A stretch of 64,000 bases of DNA. Source: Dimorphilus gyrociliatus (taxonomy: Eukaryota; Annelida; Polychaeta; Dinophilidae). The notes beneath the pieces were generated by a model that did no database searches, was not told the origin of the DNA, and was given only the letters and a program-made list of their open reading frames with translations. The stretch covers positions 124,001-188,000 of the forward strand of contig CAJFCJ010000033.1 in the NCBI GenBank assembly GCA_904063045.1, given 5' to 3'. Below are positions 1 through 12,385 of the stretch, piece by piece (positions within the stretch are counted from its first letter, which is position 1; every line of letters starts with the position of its first letter). A program made the position numbers and the translations under genes.

Positions 1-197
1 CCTAGGAAAGATTTTCTTGACATAAATACCTAGTCGCCAAATGAATGGAAATAATAATTATATAGGAAACTCTTTAAATTCATAAACATTTATTGACATA
101 ATAGTAATTGAAATATAAACAAATTTTTTTTGGTTGAGAACATACGAGAAAGAATAAACTTATTTTCGAAGTTTTCCAGAAAAGATCCTAATGGGAG

Positions 198-239
<42 letters not shown>

Positions 240-489
240 AAAAGTTTTTCTTATTGTTTTCTTTTTAATAATTTAAAATGAAACAATTAACCTTGTCGTT
301 GTACCCAATCACAATATCCAGAAACTGTGATTTCTAGACTAGAGGAATTTTTTATAATTAAACAATAAAATATTGTTGCCCAAACAGAGATTTTTTTCAA
401 ACTTATTTGATGATTTAATGAAATAAATATTATTTCTTTTAAACTACATCATATATATATATATAAATATATATGATTATTAAGGACTT
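1..489. other. 3' flank of the RalBP1 gene
   Basis: No coding sequence is seen. The stretch is AT-rich, holds a (GA)n run near 204-234 and a short (TA)n run near 452-468, and lies just downstream of the RalBP1 stop codon, so part of it is probably 3' UTR. Nothing else was recognised. Confidence 0.6.
204..234. repeat. (GA)n microsatellite
   Basis: Perfect dinucleotide run of about 15 units in the 3' flank of the RalBP1 gene. Confidence 0.95.
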
Positions 490-3400
490 TCAAGTAAATT
501 TTGGACTATCACTTGAAAATGAATTATCCTGATTGGCTTGTTGAATGAGACGAATTTCAACTTTAACATTTAGGCATGCTTGCCTTTCTTGATGAATTTT
601 GTCACATAAGTCTTTACTCTTAAACTGAAATAGAATAAGAAAACAAAAAAAAGTTAGCTTTTTTTCAATATCGTAAGAAAAATGAAAAAAAAAAAGAATT
701 TGTTACCTCTTCGTTTTCATTGCTTTTTGTTATATTTTGCAAGTGGAGAATTAAATCATTAAGATCTTCATCGTCACTATCGGAATCTGACGATTCAGTA
801 CAATATAATTCTTCATTAATAGCTTTCATATCGCTTATTTCCTATTGAAAAAAAAAATGTAATTTTAGTAGAAAAACTACAAAAGAGATATGTTAATTCA
901 AGAAATATGACTTTTAAAAAAATATTTACTTGGTGTAACTTTTCAATTTCCAACTGTTCTGTATCGATTTTTTGTCTCAGTTCGTCACCTAAAAGCCAAA
1001 ACGAATTTAATTAAAATCATAATAAATATCTACTTACGTATTGCTATCAATTCTTCCTCCTCCAGAACAGCTTTTTGGTGTATGACTAGCAATTCTTCAT
1101 ATTTAGATGCACTCATATCATCTCCTTCTACAATCTCATCGTCTGAACTAGTTACAACTGTTTCAGAACTACATTCAGTTGATATGACAAGGTCATCATC
1201 ATCATCATCATCATCGTCGTCGTCGACATCATTTTCCTCCACTTTCTCCTCTTCGCTCTCATAAAATTCTTGATTACGTTCATTAATCATCTTAATTTCG
1301 CGAGCCTCTAGCGAATCACTACCTTCTTCGTCCTCCAGCGATATAGAATCATTGGGTACTTCTACGAAACGTTCAACTTCATTCGCATTTGCTATTTCCT
1401 CCATCACAACGACAGCTTCGCCTTTTTCAATCGAATTTACTTGCTGATCATTCTCAACTTGATCTGGTGGAGCATTTTCTTTTTCTTCAGCGGACAGTCG
1501 TTTTCTATGTGCATCGGGAGTGGCTTTTTTTGGCTGTTCGGTTAATTCTTTTAACGACCTATCATGTTTCATATTTAAGTTTGGGGTCGATTTGAGATTT
1601 ACTTCAGGTGTAGTTTTGGTTGAATGTCTTTCAACAGGAGTTAAATTAGTGACTTCTGCAGGCGTAATTTCTTTGAGTTTGAGAATTTGCTTCAACTTCC
1701 TTTTTAGTTGAGTAATTACTCGTTGAACTTCCCATAATTCCTCTTCCAATTCAATTTCTCGACAAATAATTAATCTTTGGTGTAAAAACGACAATCGAGA
1801 TTCCTGTTTAGATAATTCCTCTTGTAAAGCTTCAGAATTATCTGGTAATTCAAGAGACCATTTAGAGCCAACTGGTTTCAAAGGAGCGGCGTATCTTAAA
1901 AAAATAAAAAACAAAACAAAATAAAAAAAATACAATAGAAAAAAAAAAACAAATAGTATGTTTGAAAAATTTAACAATTTTTATTTATTTCTTTTATTAC
2001 CTTTTAAGAGAAACATGATGAAAAAAATGCTTGGAATTTTGAAATAGAGTGTTTAATACACTATGGGTTGCACGTACTGTAGGACTAAGTACTATTGCTA
2101 CGTTCTGTAGAGACATTTTATTTTCTTTTCTCTTTAAAAAGAAAATTATAATTATTATTTTATCATTCAATTATAAATGAATATACATACGTATTCGATA
2201 ACATGCGATAAATGCACTATAACCCAAGACATGAGAAGATAATTAGGTGAAGGTAATAATTTCATTAATTTTTCAAATTCTTCTAATTTTGCTGTTATAT
2301 TTTTAATTTTTGCTAAAAAAATAAATTATTTTCCTATTTAATTTTGTCGATTAAAAATTAAATCAATTCTTTTTACTTACAAGCTTCCTCGAATTGGGAA
2401 TTTAATTGTTTCGTAAGTAAGGGTTCTGGTAATTCTCGAAGAAACAGCTTAAATAATGACGCAACCGTATGAGGGTCGTACTCTTTTAAGCATACAGTCT
2501 CCCCCCGATTATACATTTCTCTAAGAGCCTGTACTTTAGATTTAACGCCCGATATACGATAAATTCCTTCGCAGGTTAGGCCTATTAAGAAAAAAATAAT
2601 ATGCCAATATTTATATTATATATAAATTCTTAGAAAGTTTTGATGAGATTAAATAATACAAGATTTTTAGTTAAGCCTTACCGAATTCTTCTATATAATC
2701 TATACAATTTCTAACAATTAACGGCAAATGTATGCCATCGTAGTTATTACTCCTTTCAATTGCAGTTATTAAAGATATACCAAACATAGGAGTTTGTGAT
2801 TCTTTTTCCTTCTTTCGGTCTAAATGAAAAGGAAATTATAAAAAAGAGTGAAAAACTTATCAATTAATTTTTTACCTGAATTATGCGCATGACGTTTCCG
2901 CCTTTTTAATTTCTTTTTTTCTTTACTACTAAGATCATCTTTTTCCTTCTCTTTATCCTTATCTTTATCCTTATCCCTTTTCTTCTCGGGCTAGAAGAGT
3001 ATTTATTTATAAATACGTCTGATTCTTAATTTTAATGATTTATTTAACTTTTCGAAAAATTATTAAATACCTTAAAGAAATCTCTTGACGGAAATTTAAA
3101 ACTTTTACTTGACTTTTTCACTTTCACTGGACTCCTAATTAAAAATACAAGAAAAATTACTATTTACAACGAAATTTTCCAAAATTCGTAGTCTTTATAT
3201 AAATTATCATAAAAAGATGCTTCGTTAGCATTTTTATTTATACAGAAAATACAGAGATTTATTGAAAAAGAGCGTATTTATTTCTACAAATTTTCCTTAC
3301 CTTCCCTCATCAGCACCTTGTACAAGGGTTTCTTCTTCGCTATGCTCTTCTTCAAATGGTTTATAACCTTTGTCTTTCTTTTCTTTTTTGTCTTTTATCA

Positions 3401-3649
3401 GCTTCTTCTTTTTATGCTTATCCTCATCGTCACCTATATTAGAAAGAAAATATATTGGAATCGCTGTGAAAAAAGTATGATCTTTCTTTCATATAACATT
3501 AAAAATTGATGGTAAGTGGTGGATGCGGGTAGGAATTTTGGCTGTCTAGAGTTTATCATGCCCAACTTACTCATCAAATTTATCAAACCAGGAAATTCCT
3601 TAGCGATATCAGGACTCTCCAAACTTACTGTTCTTTCGTAGATCGCCAT
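490..3649 (-). CDS. RALBP1: RalA-binding protein 1 (RhoGAP, Ral effector)
   Basis: Ral effector with GTPase-activating activity for Rac/Cdc42, acting in endocytosis and cytoskeletal control (family knowledge). Twelve exons: 3649-3571, 3433-3301, 3134-3071, 2990-2876, 2819-2682, 2581-2381, 2312-2191, 2131-2001, 1894-1038, 988-930, 841-707, 624-490; 722 aa against about 655 in human. Order: an N-terminal stretch with EFPGLI and SDDE motifs as in vertebrates, a Lys-rich linker, a RhoGAP domain at about residues 145-320 with the arginine finger in CEGIYRISG (R185), then the Ral-binding coiled coil (about 345-400, with ELWEVQRVITQLKRKL), a long acidic insert, and a C-terminal coiled coil. The acidic insert carries a poly-Asp tract encoded by an (ATC)n run near 1192-1225. 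The start at 3649 is the first ATG giving the conserved N terminus; an in-frame ATG at 3676 is possible only without splicing. The gene is divergent from the CYTH gene. Confidence 0.93.
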
Positions 3650-4797
3650 TAACAACAATCTTTGAAGTGGGTGCAATAATAGTTAAAAGTGAGAATGCGA
3701 AGAAAAAGAGAAAATTAAAAAAAAGCATTGTTCGAGGTGCTATCATTGATACTTCAATCGCATCTTAAGCGAGAATGATGTATACAAAGAATTGATTAAG
3801 ATTGCAAAGGATTTATATATTGTGTATTCATTAGTAAGTAAGATTGGCCAAAATATTTCAAAATAACAATTTAATAAAGGAAAATATATACCTGTCGTTA
3901 TATCCATGTCATCTACAGAGAGCTTTAGAAATTACTCCAAAAGCGTTTTGAAATGCCGGAACGGGTATTAATACCTACCGCGCGGCGTTGGGGGGACGCC
4001 GTTAATTTCCTAATTCGCTTTCGAAAAAATGTTACTTGGTAATTATGTCATCAGGTGACCGGATTCCTATGAATTCTATTCCAAGTTTTAATAAAGTTAA
4101 GCAGAAGTTAAAAAAATCAAGGATTCCCCTTCTTTTTTCGTATAAATGTATAACTTTGACTTGTGCACAATCAATTAAAATAGCTACAGTAATTCCTTTT
4201 AATTACAAAATTAAATATTTATTGAAAATTATAATAAATTGTATTGTTTACACAAAAAAAATTTAAGTCTTCAACTATTTTCGTCGAATGAAGTGATACG
4301 CATATGTTTTAGTAATATCCAAGACTGGCGCAGTGCAATTCTTTCATTCCAAGTCTGGTAACAAGTCAAAGAAAGTATAAGAAATACTCTCTGATACTTT
4401 ATTTATCATAAAATTAAATTGGATTAATATAGTAAGTCGATATATTAAATAGTTACATTGAATATTACTTCGAAAAATTCACTATTTGGAAGAGAACATA
4501 CCAGGGTTTTGTTTTTAAACGAGCTTATTGGTCAAAAAGGCTCACGTGCGCACCCTAATATTTTTTGCAACGTATGAAGCTTTTCATTTTTCCATTTAGA
4601 ATAATATCTGGAAAGAGTTTCTGTAAAAATAAAGATGTTTATGTATGTTTTTCTAAAAAAAGAAAGTCATTAGAACATTCGAATTTGGAACACCTGCGAA
4701 TATTCTGTTCTAAACACAGCAAAAAAAAATTAACACATCTTAACATCATAGTTTAACACAATTTGTTTTTAAATTATCTCAGAAAGAACATTCTGCA
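3650..4797. promoter_or_regulatory. divergent promoter region, RalBP1 / CYTH gene
   Basis: This 1.15-kb gap separates two head-to-head genes. A GC-rich island at 3950-4010 holds a 12-bp palindrome GGTATTAATACC and, just after it, a GGCGT/ACGCC inverted repeat around a T-G6 loop. Nearer the plus-strand gene there is an inverted CCAAT box (ATTGG, 4527-4531) and an E-box CACGTG (4543-4548), about 250 bp before the start codon. An ATG at about 3907 (minus) followed by a good donor looks like a 5' UTR exon of RalBP1; joined to the next acceptor it meets an in-frame stop, so it would be a short upstream ORF. No factor binding is shown. Confidence 0.45.
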
Positions 4798-5463
4798 ATG
4801 GGTAGAAATATCGAATTGAAAGTTAACGTAAACAGCGTACAAGAAATCGAAAAAGTGTTGAAAGAAAAGTTCCATAAAGAAAATCCAAAAATTCTCATAC
4901 AAAAAGATATTTTTTTTTTGGTGAATGGCAGAGAAAATGAACGACTTAAATTAAGATATTTTGATGAGGTTTAATCAGTGATATCTTTTTGTTTTAATAC
5001 CTTGTACAGTTTATTTTATTTGTTATTTATCTACAGGATGAAGGCGAGTTGATTGCTTACAAGAGAGCAGACGAAATCGGACCCAAAATGTCCTCTTACG
5101 AAAAATTTCCTACAAACAATCCAAAACAGCTTGAAGAGACTCTTAAAAAGGCTCTACCTATTTTGGGAGTTGTCAGGAAAGTTCGAAAGTTGTATATGAT
5201 TGGTAAAGCTCGCATACATCTGGATGTTGTAGAAGGTTTAGGTGACTTTATGGAGTTTGAGGTTAGTTCAAATGTCATTGAACCTGAGAGAAAAAAATAT
5301 TGACACGAATATTGCTAAATAGGTTGTATTGGACGATGACGAAATTGATGAAGATGGAGAAAAGATAGCGTACGACTTGATGTTTGATTTAGACGTTGAA
5401 AAATCATCTCTTGTCGATTGCGCTTATATTGATCTGCTTCGGAAGAAGCGAGAAAAAATTTAA
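4798..5463 (+). CDS. CYTH-domain protein (CyaB / thiamine-triphosphatase-like)
   Basis: Three exons: 4798-4968, 5037-5261, 5323-5463; 178 aa, the usual size for a one-domain CYTH (triphosphate tunnel metalloenzyme) protein. Family members bind inorganic polyphosphates or nucleotide triphosphates inside a beta-barrel. Visible motifs: N-terminal IELKV, LKLRYFDE, IAYKRAD, and the highly typical RIHLDVVEGLGDFMEFEV near residues 107-124, closest to class IV adenylate cyclase CyaB-type sequences. The classic ExExK signature is incomplete here: the first Glu is Asn (N4, E6, K8). The substrate cannot be told from sequence; animal relatives are generally triphosphatases rather than proven cyclases. 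The fold is fairly sure, the enzymatic role is not. No targeting signal is evident. Confidence 0.85.
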
Positions 5464-6236
5464 AAAATAAGCTACAATATTTTGTTTTTTTTTCTACATT
5501 CAATTGTTATTCAAACAATTACTTCATTGAAAATTTAATACTTAAAGCGTTCAAAATTTTTTTTCAATACATTGAATTTAAAACTTCTTCTGTTTGCTTA
5601 GCACAAATTGTTTTCAAATTTTCTATATATATAAATTTATATATATATTTCTTAAAAACGTGACGTTTAACCTAATAGCAGGACTATCTTATTATCAAGG
5701 CAAACAATATTACAATATTTGAGGTGATAATAATGGATAAAAACTAACTCGTTGACACTTTAGAATGCCTTATATACCTCATAGAAGCGAATAAGCCAAT
5801 TATTTTAGGCTTGTGAAATAATCTACTTGTAAAATATAATGTAAATACCAATTTCCTGCATTTGATTTAGTTTTTTATCTTTTATTTTATCAAACAACAG
5901 ATGGCCCTAGTCGGATGATTCCAGTTAAATGACTAGCAGACGCCTCCGAAATAAATTATAGCATTGTTTTCTGATAAAAGTAAAAAAATATACGTAATAT
6001 AATTATTTGAAAAGTTTGATTTTATTATTAATAAATATAGTATTAAAGTAACTGTTGTACAATATCTAATCAATTAATAGTTTTGACGACAACTAACATC
6101 TAAGAGTGTCGTTTATAGTATTGCACAACGTATTGCAATTATACTATAGATAACTTTATCGAGCAGAGCTACCTTAAAAAGCAGAGACGAAAACAATACT
6201 TGGTACTCATTCTTGGCTGTCTGTGCTAAAAAAGAC
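5464..6236. other. intergenic, CYTH gene to ABCG gene
   Basis: No exon recognised. It holds the CYTH 3' UTR and the ABCG upstream region, is AT-rich with a short (TA) run near 5625-5647, and has no clear TATA box. Confidence 0.5.
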
Positions 6237-9200
6237 ATGGCTTTGGAATTAAGCGATCTGCCTGATAAAGGAACGAACTGCAGGTAAGGCTGAAAAAAAT
6301 GTTATTTGTTTAAACTATCACCTCACTCTCTTCAGCTTGTTAGTCTCCAATAAAATTATATATATACTTTATATATATATACGTATATTACTGAACGTTT
6401 TAAAAGAAATTAAAGCTTGCTTTCAACTACAGTAATATTTTTTTCCTCTAGGAAGTTGAAAGGACCAGAAGTTGTTTTTAAAGACGTATCATATAAACTA
6501 CCAAGTGGAAAACAAACGCTCTTTAACATATCTGGAATAGCACCACCAGGTCAAATACTTGCAATCCTTGGCCCAAGTGGTAAATACTATTATAAAATAG
6601 TGTATTTGCTATCTATCTTATTTTATCATAGGGTTTTAATCGTTTAATCTACTTAATATATATATATATATAAATTATATATATATATATATATCTTTAG
6701 GTCTATCTACTAGTCACCAAAATTAGAGTAATTCTCTGATTATTCCTGATTAAAAAGATATATTGCATGTAATAAATACACAAAGTTTTTTCCTTATCAC
6801 AATGAAGATTTTAACATTTAAACAATGAAATGCTTGTTAATTTTTTTCATATTATATTTTATAAATATTTAAAGGTGCTGGCAAAACGACATTTCTAAAT
6901 GTCCTTTCAATGCGTGAAACGGAAAACATCACTGGAAATCTATTAATTAATGGAGTACAGATGGGAAAATCTATGAAGAGACAAATGTGTTATGTTAAGC
7001 AAGAAGATCTATTTTTCGAGAGATTAACATTAAAAGAAACTCTAATGGTAACTTCCTTTTTCTAAATATAGATATTTTACTGTAACCCTCTAAAAATGAA
7101 GTAACACGTCGTAATAGAACAAAGAGAATAGACAATACACCTTGATTGATAAAGCTGTATTTTTCTCTATCCCATTTAAGAAAATCAGCCTTAAGGAAAA
7201 TCCACAATCTCCTTTTGTCTGTTTGTTTGTTATTTAAATATAATATCATTACCAAGTTTAGCCAATTTCCTTTTTTTTCGTTAAAAAAGATTTCGGCTAT
7301 TAGGGAATTGTAGAGAAAGACAGAGAGAGAAAAAGAGAGATTTGATGAAGACTAAGTTAAAAGGAATAGTGTTCCAGGAGTTTGCCTTTATTGTAAAAAA
7401 CACTTTGAAAGGGGTTGATTGTGTTATTTTATTTTTTTTAAAGGCAGTTATAGATTATTTTTCTTTCCTTTTAGCGGCAAATTATTTTCTTTTTTATTAT
7501 ATTCTGTTTAGGTAAATTTTCTCAGGAGAAAGACTAAATTATAAACTACTCATATTGCTCTCTCTTCCCATTTGTCTGGTCATAAAAGAGGGTACAAATT
7601 TTTATTGTTGACTTATTAAATGTTCTCTTTTTGGAGAGTGCTCTATTTCATATTTTCTACACCTGTAGCTCCTTTTCCATAAAACAGCATAGATAGATAT
7701 CTATTTTGGTATTTTTTTTCACTCTTTTCACATTCTTTACTTTTATTTAAATACTATCTGAAAATGGTTTTTTTTTCATCCTAACACATACTGTTTTCAT
7801 TTTGGCTATTGAATAAAGTGCGACTTTTAATTTTATTAATAATCATGTTTTCTTTCATTTTCAGTACACAGCAATGCTTAGGCTACCAGATAAGATGCCT
7901 AAGCAGATGAAAATTGATAGAGTCGACGAACTAATTAAAGTTCTTGACTTACAAAAGTGTATAAATACTAGTAAGTGAATGAAATAGTTAAATTTGTTTT
8001 TATGCTTATATATAAAATCAAATGTATTAGGAATTGGCGGAATTGAGATTCAAGGTTTGTCTGGAGGGGAGAAGAAACGAGCTAACATTGCCTGTGAATT
8101 GTTAACAAATCCAAAGTTAATGCTATTAGACGTAAGCCAGGCACTTTAATGATTTAAGATTTAGCTATTAATAATTTCTCATTATAATATTGCAGGAGCC
8201 AACGTCTGGACTGGATTCGAGTACATCTTACAGTTTAATAAAAACGCTGAAAGATTACTCAGTAAGACAAGGAAAGACTATCATAACTACAATTCACCAA
8301 CCGAGTAGTCAGATATTTTATACATTTGACAAACTATTGTTATTATGCGATGGAAGAGTAGCCTATTACGGAAATGTGAAAGAAGTCACCCAATTCTTTT
8401 CGAATATAAATATACACTGTTCACCCGAATACAACCCTGCAGATTTTATCAGTATGCCTCTTCTCTTAATCCTCTTAGGTCCAAATCATGTTATTCTTTA
8501 AAATTTTTTTTACCTACAGTTGAAAAGGTTAAAGACGAATACTTGAAAGGCGAAATATTTGAAGCTGCAGAAAAAAAATTGTGAGGAATAAGATTTTTAT
8601 TTTTTTTTAAAAAAAATATCATTCTAATATAATATTACTTAAAATTCATTAAGACAAACAATTGAATGGCCTAGCGAACAAAGGCAGGAAATTAGTATGA
8701 AAAATAATGAGAACACTGTATCTAAATCTCAATCAACCGTGACATATGAAAAATATAGAAAATACGATGGTTTGTCAATAAATTTCGAATTAAAATATTT
8801 AATTAGTTTGATAATAATTCTAATATCTTTTAATAAACTTTTTATAGATATAGATGCTTTACCCTCTGAAGGATGTAATGGTACATCTGTACAGCTAGAA
8901 CTCGGTCACGATTTCTATACACAATCCAAATGGCAAACTAAATTCACGACTCAATTAGTCGTTCTAACTAAACGTAACTTTAAGGCGTCTCTGGGTAGAA
9001 TTCTGTCGAAGATGGCCGTTTCTGTTGTAAGTATAAATTTAAAGAAATAAAAGCAACAAAAGCTAAGGGAAATTAATTTCTCTTTCTGTTTTTTTTTTGT
9101 TTTAAACCTACATGCAACTATCTTATCGTTAAGTGTATCTATTTCTTTCTCGTAATAGAATGTATTTACTGCAATTGTCATGAGTCTATTATGGTTTCGA

Positions 9201-10275
9201 TTAAAACGAGAAGAAGACTCACTAAATAATCGTATAGGAATGGTTTGTGTAAAAACAGTAAAATTGATACAATTGTTGTTGATTAACTCTATTTCTTTCG
9301 ACTAGATATTCTTCATATCAATTCATCTACAATTTTCGACTATGATAGACGCAATACAAAGCTGTAAGTTGCTAATTAAAATAATCTCGTCTATTTTACT
9401 TAATGTAATTTTTTTCAAACAATACGAATATAAAGTTAATCTAGCTTTTTTTGTGTATTTTTAGTTCCCTTTGAACGTCCCATAATTAATAAAGAAAGGT
9501 CTTCTGGTGCATATCGCCTAAGCGCATATATATCATCAAAGTACTTTAGTGAGACTCCTTTGCAAATGGTTCTACCCTTTGTTATTATAACTTTAACGTA
9601 CTGGTGCGTTAATTTACATGCTCACGCCGGTTATTTCTGTATATATCTACTTTTGGGCTTATTAAACGCCTTGGCAGCATCTGTTAGTTATTAAATTCAA
9701 TAGAAAATATATATAATTGTATGTATCACTGTTATTATATAAATAATATTTAATAGGGAGTTGGAATGTGTATTGGATCTATTCTGAATGACTTTCAAAC
9801 CTCTGTAACAAGTGCTGCTATATACGGGATTGTTAATATGATGGCTGGAGGATGGTTTATTCGAAATATTCCACCGGCCCTTGCCTGGTTGAAGCATATA
9901 TCTTTGGTTGGTGTATCATTTAACTCCCTCCTTAAAGTTGAACTCAATTATGGACCCGATTTAAAGTAGTTAATTCAGTTGATAAAACGATATCTTAATA
10001 CAAAATAGTGTTTGTTCCTTTTTTTTAATAGATGTTCTGGACTGAACGAAACGACTTTTGATATCTGTAAAAGAAACGGAACTTTACTTTCAGGAAAAGA
10101 AGTTATAAGATCCTTGGGATTCACTAGACCTTTGTGGCTTGATATACTAGTTTTGTCTTTGATAGCGATTCTAACTCGCTTGGTTGTATATGCATCTGCT
10201 AGATATTACCAAACTGCAAATGGACCAACAAACCCTTTTAGGAATTGTTTTAGTTCTGTCAAAAGGAAAAAATAA
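6237..10275 (+). CDS. ABCG-subfamily half-transporter
   Basis: Fourteen exons: 6237-6283, 6452-6579, 6875-7047, 7865-7970, 8031-8131, 8196-8451, 8520-8580, 8654-8769, 8854-9026, 9159-9242, 9306-9363, 9465-9682, 9757-9965, 10032-10275; 657 aa, matching the family (about 650). The nucleotide-binding domain comes first, as in White/ABCG proteins: Walker A GPSGAGKTT (about 56-64, split by an intron), Q-loop region YVKQEDLF, signature LSGGE (161-165), Walker B LMLLDEPTSGLD, and H-loop TTIHQPSS. A variable linker follows, then a six-helix membrane domain from about residue 350, with the FPFERPI re-entry motif and a Cys-containing external loop before the last helix ([12 protein letters not shown]). 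It would dimerise to export lipids, sterols or other hydrophobic compounds; the substrate is not predictable. The 817-bp intron 3 is far longer than the rest. Confidence 0.92.
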
Positions 10276-10724
10276 AGTGAAATCTGAATTTATATTTAAC
10301 TTTAAATTTAAAGTATCCTTTTAATCTTGCGCAACAATTTATTAGATAATAAAAAATATCATAACATTAGGTTCACAGTGAACATAACCAAAAAGAATAA
10401 TTTTTTTTTGATTTGGCAACTTTTTTTATTTTCGAATTTCTTCCTGAATATTAAAATTTCCACAAAATAATTTTTATATTTTTCTGAAGAAAACTGATAA
10501 GATGTTATGGAAATATTCAGAAATACTATTTTCTTAAAAATAACTGCGGCCCTATATTGAGAAAAATAAAGATGGCGGTTCAACGTTCTGACATATAGAA
10601 TCAGTTGCTCAACTGTAATTTCTGCTGAATGTCAAGAGAAGTTTTCTATGAAACTTAAAAATTATAAAGTGTCCCAAATTTATTATTCACAAGATGCCTA
10701 TAAATTTGCCTGACTATGCCAACA
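10276..10724. promoter_or_regulatory. intergenic with AKAP10 promoter candidate
   Basis: No coding exon. At 10569-10578 the sequence AAGATGGCGG matches the core of a YY1 element, often found at metazoan TATA-less starts, about 150 bp ahead of the AKAP10 start codon. The rest is ABCG 3' UTR and AT-rich spacer. Confidence 0.4.
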
Positions 10725-12385
10725 ATGCCGTTTTTTCCTAGAAATAGTATATTTTTGTTGCGGTATTAAATAGGTAATTTCCAGGGTAACTCCTTTTTTT
10801 TTCAGATAAGAGCTCGTCGTGTCCTAAGGACACCACCAAGAATCATCTGAATAATATTAACTTCCCTGTTAACGGTAATATTGTTAATAACGGATAAAAG
10901 TATGTAATTGTAAATCCTTTCGTAATTAGATAATCTCCGTCTATTATCCTCTTCGGAAACCGAAAATTACAACATTCCCAAAAGGTTTTCAAGACTTCAT
11001 CAAACTCTAAATGAATTATTACAAGACAATGATTCCATAAAATATCTCTTACGATATTTGGAAACAAAAGGATTTGACCATTACTTGAAGTTTTGGCTAG
11101 AAGTGGTGAGTTTTAAATCAACGACGACTTCCAGAACAAACGCATCTAATCAGGGAAAAAATTCAAACTTAGCTAATGGATTTGCTGAAAAAGGTAGTTG
11201 ATAAATAGCTGCTAATTGCTTATGAATAATTGATTTAGTGATCGATACGATTGTTTCTGTTTTTTGTTTTTAAACGCAGCAATAAAACGGGACGCAGTTA
11301 CAATATATCAAAAATACTTAGCACATGATTCAACAAACCCAATAGGCATAAGCGAAGACTTGCGAAATGATGTTATGTCACGAATGTGCATGGAAGATGG
11401 ATCAGTGGATCCTAATTGCTTTAATCATTGTCAAAATTTTGTTTTGGAGTTTATTTACAGGGCCTTTGAAGGCTATAATAATAGTAAATTCTTTTATCAA
11501 CGTCAAATAGATATTTTGACATCCAACGTTAGAATGCCGGATATACTATTTTATCAGGCAGCATTTTTCTATTTTATGGAATTTATGGAAAGGGAGGGCG
11601 GCTCTATTCTCATAGAATGCTGGATAGCAATGGACAATTTTGAATATGGAGAATCGGCTGCTCAAGAAGATGCAATGGTGATCTACGATAAATATTTCTC
11701 GTTACAAGCAATCTCTCCTGTAGGATTTGATGATAAGATTCGTTTTGAAATTGAAACGAATATATGTCGGGAAGGTGGGCCTTTAAAGGATTGCTTTCTT
11801 TGTGCTCAAAAAGTTGTTCTATGCTCTCTGGAAAGGATATATCTACCTGTTTTTCTCAAATCCGATTTATACTTGAAGTATTTAGATGAACTGATTTCAG
11901 CCGCAAAAAATCAACATAAAAGGAACTCAAGCAACGGTTCCAATAATTCTATTCACCAAGCAACAGCGTCTTCTCATCCAAAAAAGTCCACCGATAAAGT
12001 TAGCGAAAATTTTACAATCGATAATAGTCTATTCGAACCCGATACGCTTTGGCAAAGAGATGAAGGACAAATGACTTTAGGTAGAATAAACGAATGGGGA
12101 GAATACGTTCGCAGATTCGAACCGGAACCGGAGAATGACAAAAGAAACTTTGGTAAATATTGCTGATAAAATTTTTGCGTTTATTTCATTATGTCCGTAA
12201 TGAAAATGATATTTTATTTCTGTTTTTTTATTATTATACTATATATTTTTGATTCTTTCTTTTCAGTTGAAAAAATATTCGTAAGAAGTAAGGAAAAGGA
12301 TAAAACTGAGGAAGATATGGCTAGTCAAGTGGCTAAGATGATAATTAACGATATTGTGTCGGTTACGAAGTCTACTAAAAAGTAG
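10725..12385 (+). CDS. AKAP10: A-kinase anchoring protein 10 (D-AKAP2)
   Basis: Scaffold that tethers protein kinase A through a C-terminal amphipathic helix and carries RGS domains that contact Rab GTPases (family knowledge). Exons: 10725-10746, 10806-10874, 10930-11193, 11280-12152, 12267-12385; 448 aa, shorter than human (about 660) mainly through a reduced linker inside the first RGS domain. The start MPFF resembles the vertebrate MSFFRR. RGS-A is split: first half with FDHYLKFWLE, second half from about 119 with the family hallmarks RDAV and VDPNCF. RGS-B follows (about 205-325) with ILIECWIAMDNF, DAMVIYDKYFSLQA and NICREGGPL. Then a disordered Ser/Asn-rich linker, EPEPEN, and the PKA-binding helix DMASQVAKMIINDIV. 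The vertebrate C-terminal PDZ ligand (STKL) is STKK here, so PDZ anchoring is probably absent. Confidence 0.93.

Noticed and set aside
1082-1264. Ser-rich plus-strand frame opposite RalBP1
   Set aside because: It is the reverse strand of the poly-Asp and acidic coding repeat.
3880-3910. ATG plus donor upstream of RalBP1 as the true coding first exon
   Set aside because: Joined to the only usable acceptor it runs into an in-frame stop after a few codons; kept as a possible 5' UTR exon only.
11106-11193. Splice donor GTGAGT after FWLEV in AKAP10 as the exon end
   Set aside because: Its use would remove 88 nt and shift the frame; reading through gives residues matching the AKAP10 RGS-A region.
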